Positions 17,306-25,503 of a DNA stretch of 64,000 bases are shown here, one piece after another; the stretch's first letter is position 1, and each line of letters begins with the position of its first letter. Made by a program: the position numbers and the translations under genes. The stretch covers positions 1,426,001-1,490,000 of the forward strand of contig OZ241737.1 of NCBI GenBank assembly GCA_965200885.1, written 5' to 3'. The DNA is from MPNP01 sp026710155 (GTDB taxonomy: Bacteria > Pseudomonadota > Alphaproteobacteria > Rhodobacterales > Rhodobacteraceae). A model generated the notes under the pieces. That model had not been told where the DNA came from and ran no database searches. It worked only from the letters and a program-made list of their open reading frames with translations.

Positions 17306-18074
17306 AATGATCAAGAACAACATCCCTGAATCTTTCAAAACCCTTGAATCCCGAACCCAAAAGTCCTTTGGTTTCATTCAAGGGATGAGTTAAACCACCA
17401 GACTCAAGCAACAGGAGTTTGGCCGGGGCAATATCAATGCTATCAACCATCGGTGCGATTGTACCATCGATTTTACCTGACGCCAGATTTACCAAATCTA
17501 GAGAAGGGTTGCCTGTTGATTTGATGTGTTTGAATGACTTTAGCAGATGTTCAATATTATGTGGTACGTTTGTATCATACTCAAATTTGAAATCCAGGGC
17601 CACAACAAATTCTTCAACTTTCTGGATGGGAGCAACTCGAAGCTTCATATGCCTTGAATAAGCACCATCTCCCTTGATGACCTTAAATAATTCGTTTGAA
17701 CAGGGGTAGTAAATTACACTATTTACCATTTCACCCTTGTGTTCCAAACCAAGTGAAACTATCCAGTTGGGGTTACCCCTCGAAAAATTTTCCAATCCTG
17801 AAACCGGACTTATCAACCACTTTCTAGTGTCATCTTTCCCGGTAATATTACCCGATAAGGTACTGTGATGGCCGTAATTGGGCCTTGCTTCCGTGAGTTC
17901 GAAAATCAATCTGTGATTAGCCCTGATCAAAGCCTTGCGAGTTAATTTGCCAGCTCCTTCCAATGAGGCCTGCAATCTTTGAATCTCTTCAAAGTCCCTA
18001 TGAAGTACATCACCTGCTGAAAGTACAGCCTTGGTCATTACATTAAGGTTGGCAGAAAGATTTAGCATTGGCAA
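17298..18074 (-). CDS. Inositol monophosphatase-family protein lacking most catalytic metal ligands
   Basis: The protein has 258 residues. The fold is recognisable from LNVMTKAVLSAGDVLHRDF, ARPNYG, NWIVSLGLEHKGEMVNSVIYYP and GDGAY, all aligned with active family members. The key motifs are altered. The usual GEE after the YG segment is replaced by HST. The metal site D-P-L-D-G-T is S89-P-V-S92-G-L. Only the last aspartate (SIDIAPAKLL) remains. Loss of the metal-binding acids should abolish phosphatase activity while the scaffold stays intact, so it is probably a binding or regulatory pseudoenzyme. It is divergent from the thioesterase and near efp. Confidence 0.8.
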   Translation of the reverse strand: MPMLNLSANLNVMTKAVLSAGDVLHRDFEEIQRLQASLEGAGKLTRKALIRANHRLIFELTEARPNYGHHSTLSGNITGKDDTRKWLISPVSGLENFSRGNPNWIVSLGLEHKGEMVNSVIYYPCSNELFKVIKGDGAYSRHMKLRVAPIQKVEEFVVALDFKFEYDTNVPHNIEHLLKSFKHIKSTGNPSLDLVNLASGKIDGTIAPMVDSIDIAPAKLLLLESGGLTHPLNETKGLLGSGFKGFERFRDVVLDHFM

Positions 18075-18187
18075 GAAGCCTTATAATTCAAAATAAAATT
18101 GCAAAACATGAAGTTGGTAAGGTTGCAATATCTAGTTGAGAAAATATTGTTTTTCATGTTTGGTAAAACTGATGAACTTATAATGTA

Positions 18188-18676
18188 ATGGGGAAAACCA
18201 TGGAACAAGGGGCTGGTTCAGTTTATTCATACAATAAGGAAGTATCTGAGTTGACAGGGCTGGAAATAATTCAGGGTATGCTGAGAGGGCAATTTCCACC
18301 ACCTCCCATGGCAGAGCTGTTGAATTTTGCCCTCCACAATGTTGTCAAGGGCAAGGTGGTCTTCAAGGGAACTCCAACATGGGAATGTACAAATCCGATG
18401 GGAACAGTCCATGGCGGCTGGTACGGAACAATTCTTGACAGTGCCATGGCATGCTCGGTAATCACGGAGCTGCTGCCTGGCAAACAATTTACGACTCTTG
18501 AATTTAAAGTGAATCTGATACGCCCGATTCCCCTGGATTTCGAAGTGTTTACCGAAGGAAAGGTGATTCACCTTGGCAAAACAACCGCCGTGGCCGAAGC
18601 CAATATTAACGATTCTGAAGGCAAGATCTACGCGTTGGGTACTTCAACGGGTATTATATTCTCGCCCAGGATATGA
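18188..18676 (+). CDS. PaaI-family hotdog-fold thioesterase
   Basis: The protein has 162 residues and a single hotdog domain. The signature is NPMGTVHGGWYGTILDSAMACSV, quoted in part: the HGG turn followed by a helix with D in place of the usual catalytic position. Then comes TTLEFKVNLIRPI and the C-terminal AEANINDSEGKIYALGTSTGII. Members hydrolyse acyl- or aryl-CoA thioesters; the substrate is unknown. The start could be the ATG at 18188 or another four codons on. The gene ends 22 bases from the convergent efp stop. Confidence 0.85.
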   Translation: MGKTMEQGAGSVYSYNKEVSELTGLEIIQGMLRGQFPPPPMAELLNFALHNVVKGKVVFKGTPTWECTNPMGTVHGGWYGTILDSAMACSVITELLPGKQFTTLEFKVNLIRPIPLDFEVFTEGKVIHLGKTTAVAEANINDSEGKIYALGTSTGIIFSPRI

Positions 18677-18698
18677 AATCGACCCCCAAAAATACATC

Positions 18699-19262
18699 CT
18701 ACAGCCGTTCCGAAAACTCGAATGTTTCGGTATTGACCGCAATTTCGGTACCTTCTGATATGTAGGGAGGAATCATTATCTTCATTCCATTGTCCAAGGT
18801 GGCGGGTTTGTAACTGTTGGCTACTGTTTGACCTGAAATTACCGGTTCGGTTTCAACAACGGTACAGGTGACTTTTTGTGGAAGGGTTATCCTCAGAATT
18901 TCTTCCTCGTAAAATTCCGCTGTCACCACTATGCCTTCCTGCAAGAAGGATAGTTTATCCCCAAGAAGTGAACTGCTTGCGGGGGTTTGTTCATATGTTT
19001 CCATATCCATGAGAATCAGTGATTCTCCTTCGGAATAAAGATATTGTTGATCCCTTTGCTCAAGTCTTACCTTCTCTACCTTGTCGGCTGAACGAAACCT
19101 TTCATTCAATTTTGAACCGTTTCGGAGGTTTCGCAGTTCAACCTGAGCAAAGGCCCCACCCTTGCCAGGTTTGACATGTTCAATCTTTACTGCCGACCAA
19201 AGCCCACCCTTGTGTTCAAGGATGTTGCCTGGCCTGATTTCGTTTCCATTGATTTTAGGCAT
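18699..19262 (-). CDS. efp: Translation elongation factor P
   Basis: The protein has 187 residues from the start chosen at 19262 (MPKINGNEIRPGN), which is the normal EF-P N-terminus. The frame remains open 24 codons further upstream without family support. EF-P enters the ribosomal E site to help peptide-bond formation at consecutive prolines. K34 in KPGKGGAF is the residue that is beta-lysylated by EpmA-type enzymes. Three barrel domains are complete, ending PPYISEGTEIAVNTETFEF. It is convergent with the thioesterase. Confidence 0.95.
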   Translation of the reverse strand: MPKINGNEIRPGNILEHKGGLWSAVKIEHVKPGKGGAFAQVELRNLRNGSKLNERFRSADKVEKVRLEQRDQQYLYSEGESLILMDMETYEQTPASSSLLGDKLSFLQEGIVVTAEFYEEEILRITLPQKVTCTVVETEPVISGQTVANSYKPATLDNGMKIMIPPYISEGTEIAVNTETFEFSERL

Positions 19263-19436
19263 TAAAAAAAACTCGTAATTTTGTTGCAAAATAATATTGT
19301 ATCTGGTATACCAAAGTGTTAGATTTGGTTTCAATTGTTCATGGAAACATAAACTCGGGATTAATTGACCGAATAACCAAAACCGGGTTTAGAGTGTCCT
19401 GAAAGATAATAGTGATAATTAGGGGGGAATATATCA

Positions 19437-19748
19437 ATGGCAAATTACGATGATGTGGCTTTTAATTTGGAGCAAGGTGCAAGATCGAGAAAGCTTTTTG
19501 CCGCAGTGGTTCTGGCAGCACTTGATGATGCCATATCCGATAATTTGCGATTTGGTAATGGACCAGAAATCATCGCCAGATGGGCTAGATCGAAGGATGG
19601 CAGGGAAATTCTCACTTGTGCAGGAATTAACCCCAGCGAACGTGTTGTAATGGGTTTGATGAATTTTGTATCACGGGGTATTAGAACGAGCGTTGCCTTG
19701 TCCAGGGACGAGGCCGAGAAAAGTAATCCACGGGCCAAAGCCGCATAA
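19437..19748 (+). CDS. DUF6280 family protein
   Basis: The protein has 103 residues and is acidic to neutral, with no signal peptide. It matches the small conserved family known from Rhodobacterales: FNLEQGARSRKLFAAVVLAALDDAI, quoted in part, then NGPEIIARWARSKDGREIL and CAGINPSERVV. A GGGGGG-rich ribosome site lies upstream of the ATG. Function is unknown. The strong conservation makes it a useful lineage marker. Confidence 0.85.
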   Translation: MANYDDVAFNLEQGARSRKLFAAVVLAALDDAISDNLRFGNGPEIIARWARSKDGREILTCAGINPSERVVMGLMNFVSRGIRTSVALSRDEAEKSNPRAKAA

Positions 19749-19750
19749 AG

Positions 19751-19776
19751 CCGGTGGTTTAGTTATACCACACCGG
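19751..19776 (+). terminator. Hairpin after the DUF6280 gene
   Basis: CCGGTG at 19751 pairs with CACCGG at 19771, and inner bases GT and AC may extend the stem. It begins two bases after the stop codon. The following bases are T-rich but not a clean T-run, so terminator activity is only likely. Confidence 0.4.
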
Positions 19777-19984
19777 TTATTCGGTTGGATATTCCAACTG
19801 TTTGGTTTGCCGAAGCGAAAATAATTCATTCACGGATGAAAGTGAGTTTGCACAACCATTCTTGGTCGTGGCTCAATTAATTTGAAAAACGGTTTTTTTT
19901 TGAAGATGGGAATGGTAAATAACAGCGCATTACCAACCAATATTTGAAGATGAGATTGAAAATGCCCAACCCAATGACATTGCA

Positions 19985-19994
19985 CCCCCCCCCC
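19985..19994 (+). repeat. C10 homopolymer tract in the signal-peptide region of a secreted-protein gene
   Basis: Ten consecutive C lie between the ATGs at 19962 and 19974 and the signal-peptide hydrophobic core. With ten C the ATG frame hits TAA a few codons later. With one more C it would read straight into the downstream protein. This is the classic layout for slipped-strand on/off switching. Confidence 0.75.
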
Positions 19995-20017
19995 TCACTA
20001 AATTAACAGCCCTTCTG

Positions 20018-20626
20018 TTGCTAGCAGCGCTGGCCATGCCGGTATCGGCGCAGAACCTTGTTATTCCAGCAACGACCGGAACCGAGGCCTGCACGGAAGG
20101 AGGCTGGTCAGAGTTACAGCCGGCGGCTTTTAGCCGTGTTGATACACCTACGCTAAACAGCGTGACAATGCGCTTGCAAGGGTTTACGCGTGGTACGGTA
20201 AGGACATGGGGAGGTAGAGGAAGTTCCTTCAATTTGAACATAGCGGTGCAAAAAAACACGAGCGGAGCCCCAGATGAAACCAGGAACATTGGCCAAATAA
20301 CCGCAACTACCGTCATACAATCCCGGGATTATACATTCTCGAAACTGGAAAAGAATACGCGCTATGTGGTGACTATTTACAACAATAATGATCATGCAAA
20401 CCCTTATGTAAGGCGCTGCTTCAAGACGCGGGGCGAGTATACGAATGCGGAGCAGAATCTCAACCCCGATGGAAGCAGGCCAGACAAGGATGGCCGTTTC
20501 GGATGCTTTGCGGTTGCCAGCACGCGGCAGGACATTAGGGACTGCCTGTGCGGCCAAAGAAGAAGCAATGGTGTGTTGGGCAATGTCCTGGGCGATAGTT
20601 ACCGGACCAGTCTGGGATGTTCTTAA
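20018..20626 (+). CDS. Secreted cysteine-containing protein, possibly fibronectin III-like; start interrupted
   Basis: The open frame reads TALLLLAALAMPVSAQ, a signal-peptide core with an A-Q cleavage site, but no ATG, GTG or good start lies upstream in frame. The TTG at 20018 would leave a truncated leader. ATGs at 19962 and 19974 would supply a full leader if the C10 tract at 19985 had eleven C. The mature part has about 190 residues: an extended beta-rich domain with LEKNTRYVVTIYNNND and a C-terminal cysteine cluster (CFKTRGEY, GCFAV, DCLCG, GCS). The LxxNTxYxVTI phrase resembles a fibronectin type III strand. Composition is GC-richer than its neighbours. The call as an intact gene depends on the tract. 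Confidence 0.55.
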   Translation: MLAALAMPVSAQNLVIPATTGTEACTEGGWSELQPAAFSRVDTPTLNSVTMRLQGFTRGTVRTWGGRGSSFNLNIAVQKNTSGAPDETRNIGQITATTVIQSRDYTFSKLEKNTRYVVTIYNNNDHANPYVRRCFKTRGEYTNAEQNLNPDGSRPDKDGRFGCFAVASTRQDIRDCLCGQRRSNGVLGNVLGDSYRTSLGCS

Positions 20627-20780
20627 CCATAATTCCTCCTTCCATTGATAGAGGCACTTGACGGACGGGAGGTGGCTTGTGGTAATGTTTTATGACCGAC
20701 ATCAAACTGGTGGTTCATGACAGAAGATGCATTGATAAAGCTGAAGTCACTTCATCTATCACTTCAATGATGGTGATATA

Positions 20781-21479
20781 CTAGTTTGATCTTAGTACCC
20801 GCATTCTGCCAAAGCGGGTGTGAAGGATAATTTTTTGCAGTTGGTAATAGTTTTCCACTTTGGGTGAAGGCTCGTAATAGAGTTCAAACTTGAAGGATGG
20901 TTTTGACATATCATCTTCGGCATAACCAGATTTTCTTACGTATTCAGAGTTGCATTGGTATTTTCCCGAGCGAAGGCGTACCGGATTGCCGATAATTGCC
21001 TCAGCCACCCTTTGCTCATCGGCCAAAGTATAGGAAAATCCACATAAATCCTCTTCAAGCGTATCTCGTATAACGACGAAAAAACCTGAAAGATAATCGA
21101 TGCCAGAATCTCTTTGCCTTGTACCTTCTTCCTTGATTACCTTACCCTCTTTGAAGGTCAGAGTTTTTGTAGTTGTAATTCCATCTTTCATACGTTCAAG
21201 ATGATAGTTTGTAGGGATGACGTTTTTTCCATCGATTCTCCCCCTGATCTTGGCTTTGAGTTTCATTTTGCCAAAAAAGTTGCCAACACCTGTCGAACCA
21301 ACCAGCGAAGTTGCTGCATAAAGATTGCCTTTCGTATTTGAAGCCAAAATCATATAACCGATCCTGAATCCGAGTAAGCTGATGTTGAATTCTGCCCTCT
21401 CCTCTCGAATTTCATCGGCAATGGTTGTTGTTACGGCTAGCGAAACCACAAAAATTACGGTTATTAATAACTTTTTCAT
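20781..21479 (-). CDS. DUF3108 secreted or periplasmic protein
   Basis: The protein has 232 residues, with a signal peptide (MKKLLITVIFVVSLAVTTTIA). Mature features match DUF3108: AEFNISLLGFRIGYMILAS, GKMKLKAKIRGRIDGKNVIPTNY (quoted in part), and DYLSGFFVVIRDTLEEDLC. DUF3108 proteins are predicted beta-rich periplasmic proteins of unknown role. From memory the family is often encoded near rpmB in Rhodobacterales. Here rpmB is 5 kb away, beyond two methyltransferase genes and meaB, so the methyltransferases may have been inserted between them. Confidence 0.8.
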   Translation of the reverse strand: MKKLLITVIFVVSLAVTTTIADEIREERAEFNISLLGFRIGYMILASNTKGNLYAATSLVGSTGVGNFFGKMKLKAKIRGRIDGKNVIPTNYHLERMKDGITTTKTLTFKEGKVIKEEGTRQRDSGIDYLSGFFVVIRDTLEEDLCGFSYTLADEQRVAEAIIGNPVRLRSGKYQCNSEYVRKSGYAEDDMSKPSFKFELYYEPSPKVENYYQLQKIILHTRFGRMRVLRSN

Positions 21480-22156
21480 TTTTTAGAAAGCAGGGAAAGA
21501 ATTATTCAAGGTATATAAATATTTCTGATTTAGTTTAAATGTAAGTAATTTAAATCAATCCTTGAGACAGTATTAAAGTTGAAACAGTAATTTTCGCTAA
21601 TTTTATTAATGCTTTTTTACGACCTTCAAATTAGATTGATAATTTGGTATCTAGGGGCATTTATTCCCTTGATCCATGTAACCGATTTTCAATTGATCAT
21701 GTACCTAACGGCTTTGGGCAAAAAGATCCAGATTACCACGAAAAGGTATGTTAACTAGCTCTTACCTATTCATTGCCATTTATGGTAGGGAAGTAAACGG
21801 AAAATCTTTTTCTAACTGTTGAGTTATACACATGTGGATCTCAATCGCATCTGGTTCAGATTGATATGCTTTTATAATAAGGTTGGATCCGAGCGAAATT
21901 TGATTATACCATGTTATATTTAAACTCCCTCACCTCAAGATTAAAGTGAGGTAAAATAGTATCAATCACCCGAATATGATTGCCGACGCTGGGATAAATA
22001 ATGCCGAAATGTGATACCAACTACACTTCGTTGTGTAATTGAACTTCCTTATAACGCTGATTCGTCATGGGTGAAATTTAACTAAAATGTCGAAATAATT
22101 TCTTTCAATAGGTAGCAAAGGTAAAATATTTAGGCCATTTCAGTCAAAATATTGGG
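21480..22156. other. AT-rich gap without a recognised gene
   Basis: About 680 bases of AT-rich sequence lie between the DUF3108 start and the end of the methyltransferase gene. All frames are broken. One weak inverted repeat occurs near 21928 (CCTCAC with GTGAGG around 21951). No RNA gene or transposase was recognised. It probably includes the DUF3108 promoter. Confidence 0.5.
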
Positions 22157-23704
22157 CTAGTTTTCCTTTGTACTACTTAATGTACTTGGTATCAATATAT
22201 TTTCAAATTTTGCTTCAAGCCAAGATGGTATAAGATCTGTTTTCTTATATTCTGCAACAGCTTCAAGAATTTCATTGTGAGATATTGTATCAAAGAAATC
22301 CACCTTAGGTACCAATGCATTATTTATGTCATTTGGTTCAAATTTACCTAAATCATCTCCATAATACCTTGAAACTTGAGCAACTATTTTTCTACCAATG
22401 TCAGAGGAAAGGAATAAAAAAAGATGATCAACATAGTTTAATCCAGATAAATTCGGATAAAACCCATGGAAACATGTCAAATTCAGGGCTTTGCTAGTGT
22501 TTCGAATCACCTTATATTTCCCACGAGTAAATACCCCAAATAGAAGAGGAGCAGGTTCTCTATTTTCAGATTTGTACCAAGGTTTCCTGTTTTTTGTAAC
22601 ATATCTTTTATGAAGACCTTTGGATTCTCCCATTTTGATGTAAGACCTAACTTCAGGACTAGCAGTAGAATGTGCAGAAAATAGAAAAACCGGTTTGTCG
22701 TCATTCATAAGTGTCAGCAAGTCATCCATCTCAAAGAATGGTTTTCTGATTTGAAAGCTTTTAGATATACAAGCTTTACAATCTAAAGATTCATTTATGC
22801 CAATTTCTGATATTTTACTTCGATTTAAGGAAAAGAAATTATTGGCTCCTGTCGCTATACCACGAGTGAACCGACCATAATATAAGAGATTGGTCATAAC
22901 GCATTTGTTGATTTCAACCTTGTTTTTATTGAAATACGGTTGCCATTTATCCCTTTCGTTAATATTTCTAATGGATATCTCAGAGATAGGAAATGTATGC
23001 TGAAAGTCCTCAATATCTCTTATTCTAGAAAATGAAAAGAACTTAACAGATGATGAGGATTTTGATTTATCTACCAAAATAATACCCACTGAAGTGGTGG
23101 CATCAGGAAAAATCTCTTTTTCACAATTAAACTGGATTATTCCCACCAAGTGGCCAGTTTCCAATAACAGTTTTTTTACATAGATACCGTAACCAGAATT
23201 TAGAAATTCTAATGGCATTATGTAGGCAAGGCGCCCCCCTTTGTTTAATTCACTCAAGGATTTAACTAAAAATGCCGATGCTACATTTGTATATCCCGAC
23301 AATTCTATATCCAAATATTTTTTGAAATTGGAAAAAACCTTTTGACGCCCCACAAATTTTTGAAATCTCATATAAGGTGGGTTGCATACAATATTATCGT
23401 GCTTCATTCCCCACGAATGCAGATAATTTCCACAAGTCACAAAATCGCTTTTACAACCAGTTCTTTTTTTCCAGAAGTCAAGTATTTTGAAATCAATTTC
23501 CATTGCCGAGTAGGAATTTTTGCAGGCATCAGGTGATTGTGTAAAAAACTCACCTAATCCAAAAGCCGGATCAAATATAGATTTCAAACCGGATTCGATT
23601 ACCCATTCAATCATGAAATTGGCAATGGAAGGATGGGTAAAGTACTGTCCAAAACTTTTCCGGTGTTCTGCTCCGATATAATCTGTGTAATCATGATTTA
23701 TCAT
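22157..23704 (-). CDS. Adenine-specific DNA methyltransferase (N6, NPPY type)
   Basis: The protein has 515 residues. RKSFGQYFTHPSIANFM near the N-terminus is motif X. FDPAFGLGEFF at 44-54 is the SAM-binding motif I, with L in place of the usual S or T. NPPY at 108-111 is the catalytic motif IV, so adenine N6 is the expected target. The C-terminal half, with LLFGVFTRGKYKVI, is likely target recognition. It resembles methyltransferases of type II systems such as BsuBI and PstI. No complete nuclease gene accompanies it: the gene before it in the presumed operon survives only as a short open frame. It is AT-rich relative to the divergent methyltransferase. Confidence 0.8.
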   Translation of the reverse strand: MINHDYTDYIGAEHRKSFGQYFTHPSIANFMIEWVIESGLKSIFDPAFGLGEFFTQSPDACKNSYSAMEIDFKILDFWKKRTGCKSDFVTCGNYLHSWGMKHDNIVCNPPYMRFQKFVGRQKVFSNFKKYLDIELSGYTNVASAFLVKSLSELNKGGRLAYIMPLEFLNSGYGIYVKKLLLETGHLVGIIQFNCEKEIFPDATTSVGIILVDKSKSSSSVKFFSFSRIRDIEDFQHTFPISEISIRNINERDKWQPYFNKNKVEINKCVMTNLLYYGRFTRGIATGANNFFSLNRSKISEIGINESLDCKACISKSFQIRKPFFEMDDLLTLMNDDKPVFLFSAHSTASPEVRSYIKMGESKGLHKRYVTKNRKPWYKSENREPAPLLFGVFTRGKYKVIRNTSKALNLTCFHGFYPNLSGLNYVDHLFLFLSSDIGRKIVAQVSRYYGDDLGKFEPNDINNALVPKVDFFDTISHNEILEAVAEYKKTDLIPSWLEAKFENILIPSTLSSTKEN

Positions 23705-23885
23705 TGATTATAACTCGCTCAAACCGCTGAATATCCAGATAACCTTTTCCCACTTCAAAAGTAACATAATAGAGCAACCTTTCACGGTCTAACTCCTTTA
23801 GAGCAGGTCGATGTTGCGGGAAATCAATTTTGCCCAATAATTTATTACCTACCTTTACATTGATCTTACAAGTAGTTTCTAGGGC
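23691..23885 (-). pseudogene. Truncated ORF upstream of and overlapping the methyltransferase start
   Basis: The minus-strand frame from 23885 encodes about 64 residues (NVKVGNKLLGKIDFPQHRPA, then LLYYVTFEVGKGYLDIQRFE) and stops 14 bases inside the methyltransferase gene, as co-translated genes often do. It lacks any ATG and is bounded upstream by a TAA. It therefore looks like the 3' end of a larger gene, plausibly the restriction partner, cut off where the divergent methyltransferase locus begins. The family is not identified. Confidence 0.4.
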
Positions 23886-23954
23886 TTATGAAGATGGGTT
23901 GACAAAAGGTATTTTTAAGTTGAATTGACCTAATGCTTACAATATCTAGATTCA

Positions 23955-25316
23955 ATGACAGAAATCAACATTCCAAATAGGACGATCTTCTGCAAGGACA
24001 ATCTCGATGTCATGCGGGGCATCAATTCCAACTGCATTGACCTGATCTACCTTGATCCTCCGTTCAACAAGAACAAGAAATTCACCGCGCCGATTGGCAG
24101 CAGTGCGGAGGGAGCGGAATTTTCCGATATCTTCAGGGAGGAGGATGTCAAGGGGGAATGGTTGGTTGCAATCAGGGAGGATCACCCCGCATTGTATCAT
24201 TACCTGACCGGTATCAAGGGTGTGGGCAATCCATACAACTTTGCCTATCTGGCCTACATGGCAATCCGCTTGATCGAGTGCCACAGGATACTGAAGGACA
24301 CGGGCAGCATTTACCTTCACTGCGATCCGACCATGAGTCATTACTTGAAGGTGGTCATGGATTGTATCTTTGGTGAAGACCTGTTCAGGAATGAAATCGT
24401 GTGGTGGTATGAGAAGTGGACAAACACCTCCCGTTTTTTTCAGAGGAACCACGATATTGTTTTGTTTTATGCGAATGGGCCGGCAAACACCTTCACCAAG
24501 TTGTATGGTTCTTTGACAGACCGCCAGGTGGCGCTTATGAAGACCGGATGCAATCTTGGATCAAGTGGCGGCAAAGACATTGTCAGGGTTTATGACAGAA
24601 GCAAGATACCCCAGTCCACAATCAATGGCTGGAAAGCGGCGAATCGTGCAATCTATGATGTTCCGACTCCAAAGGGAAAAGCGATGCTGCCATCGGTCTG
24701 GCCAATCCCGGTTTTGAACAGTCAGGCAAAGGAAAGAACTGGTTATCCCACCCAGAAGCCCCTTGCCCTGCTTGACCGAATCATTCAGGCGAGTAGTGAA
24801 ATTGGTGACATGATTCTAGACCCGTTCTGCGGTTGTGCCACCACCTGTGTGGCGGCTGAACACCTGCAAAGGCAATGGATTGGTGTTGACATATCGATCA
24901 AGGCTTATGAACTGGTCAACAAGCGATTGACCAGGGAGGCGGCCGATCCAAATGATTTGCTGAAATACCAGAACACAATCCACCTGAAGACCGATCCACC
25001 AAAGCGAACCGATCTGGGAGTTGATTACCGCGAAAGGAAATTCGTTTATGTGATCTCCCATCCCGAATACCCGGGGGAATACAAGGTCGGCATAGCAAAG
25101 AACTGGAAATCAAGATTGAATTCTTATCAAACTTCCGATCCAGACAGGCGGTACAAGGTTGAACTTACCCATCTGACTCCGTATTTTCGTGAGACGGAAA
25201 AGTATGTCCACACTCTTTTTCCCAACAAGCATGAATGGGTGCAGGCGGATTTGAAGGAAATCATCCAAGCGATTGAAACATGCCAACCCAACGACTTTGT
25301 CAACCCATCTTTATAA
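23955..25316 (+). CDS. DNA methyltransferase fused to a C-terminal GIY-YIG-like (T5orf172) domain
   Basis: The protein has 453 residues. Methyltransferase part: catalytic DPPF at 34-37, then GSIYLHCDP, then TQKPLALLDRII and the SAM motif DPFCGCATT near 291-299. The motif order IV before I indicates the beta class, with adenine N6 or cytosine N4 as target. From about residue 360 a separate module follows: FVYVISHPEYPGEYKVGIAKNW, quoted in part, then RETEKYVHTLFPNKHEWVQ. This is the pattern of the T5orf172/Mug113 branch of GIY-YIG nucleases. A modification and cleavage fusion is therefore possible, though the module could be only DNA-binding. It is divergent from the NPPY methyltransferase. Confidence 0.8.
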   Translation: MTEINIPNRTIFCKDNLDVMRGINSNCIDLIYLDPPFNKNKKFTAPIGSSAEGAEFSDIFREEDVKGEWLVAIREDHPALYHYLTGIKGVGNPYNFAYLAYMAIRLIECHRILKDTGSIYLHCDPTMSHYLKVVMDCIFGEDLFRNEIVWWYEKWTNTSRFFQRNHDIVLFYANGPANTFTKLYGSLTDRQVALMKTGCNLGSSGGKDIVRVYDRSKIPQSTINGWKAANRAIYDVPTPKGKAMLPSVWPIPVLNSQAKERTGYPTQKPLALLDRIIQASSEIGDMILDPFCGCATTCVAAEHLQRQWIGVDISIKAYELVNKRLTREAADPNDLLKYQNTIHLKTDPPKRTDLGVDYRERKFVYVISHPEYPGEYKVGIAKNWKSRLNSYQTSDPDRRYKVELTHLTPYFRETEKYVHTLFPNKHEWVQADLKEIIQAIETCQPNDFVNPSL

Positions 25317-25503
25317 GCCCCGTAAGTTTAATATTTATCAGTATTTTCTATAGTAGTGATGATGCAGTTAAATACAGAAAATTTTGCAATTTAAGTAAAA
25401 ATTGTTCCCATGGATTTACACAAAATAATTTTTAATAACTTTGCTCCCAGTTCATGGTGAAAAAAACTTAAACTGAAATTAGCAATGTCAAAAAAGATCA
25501 ATT

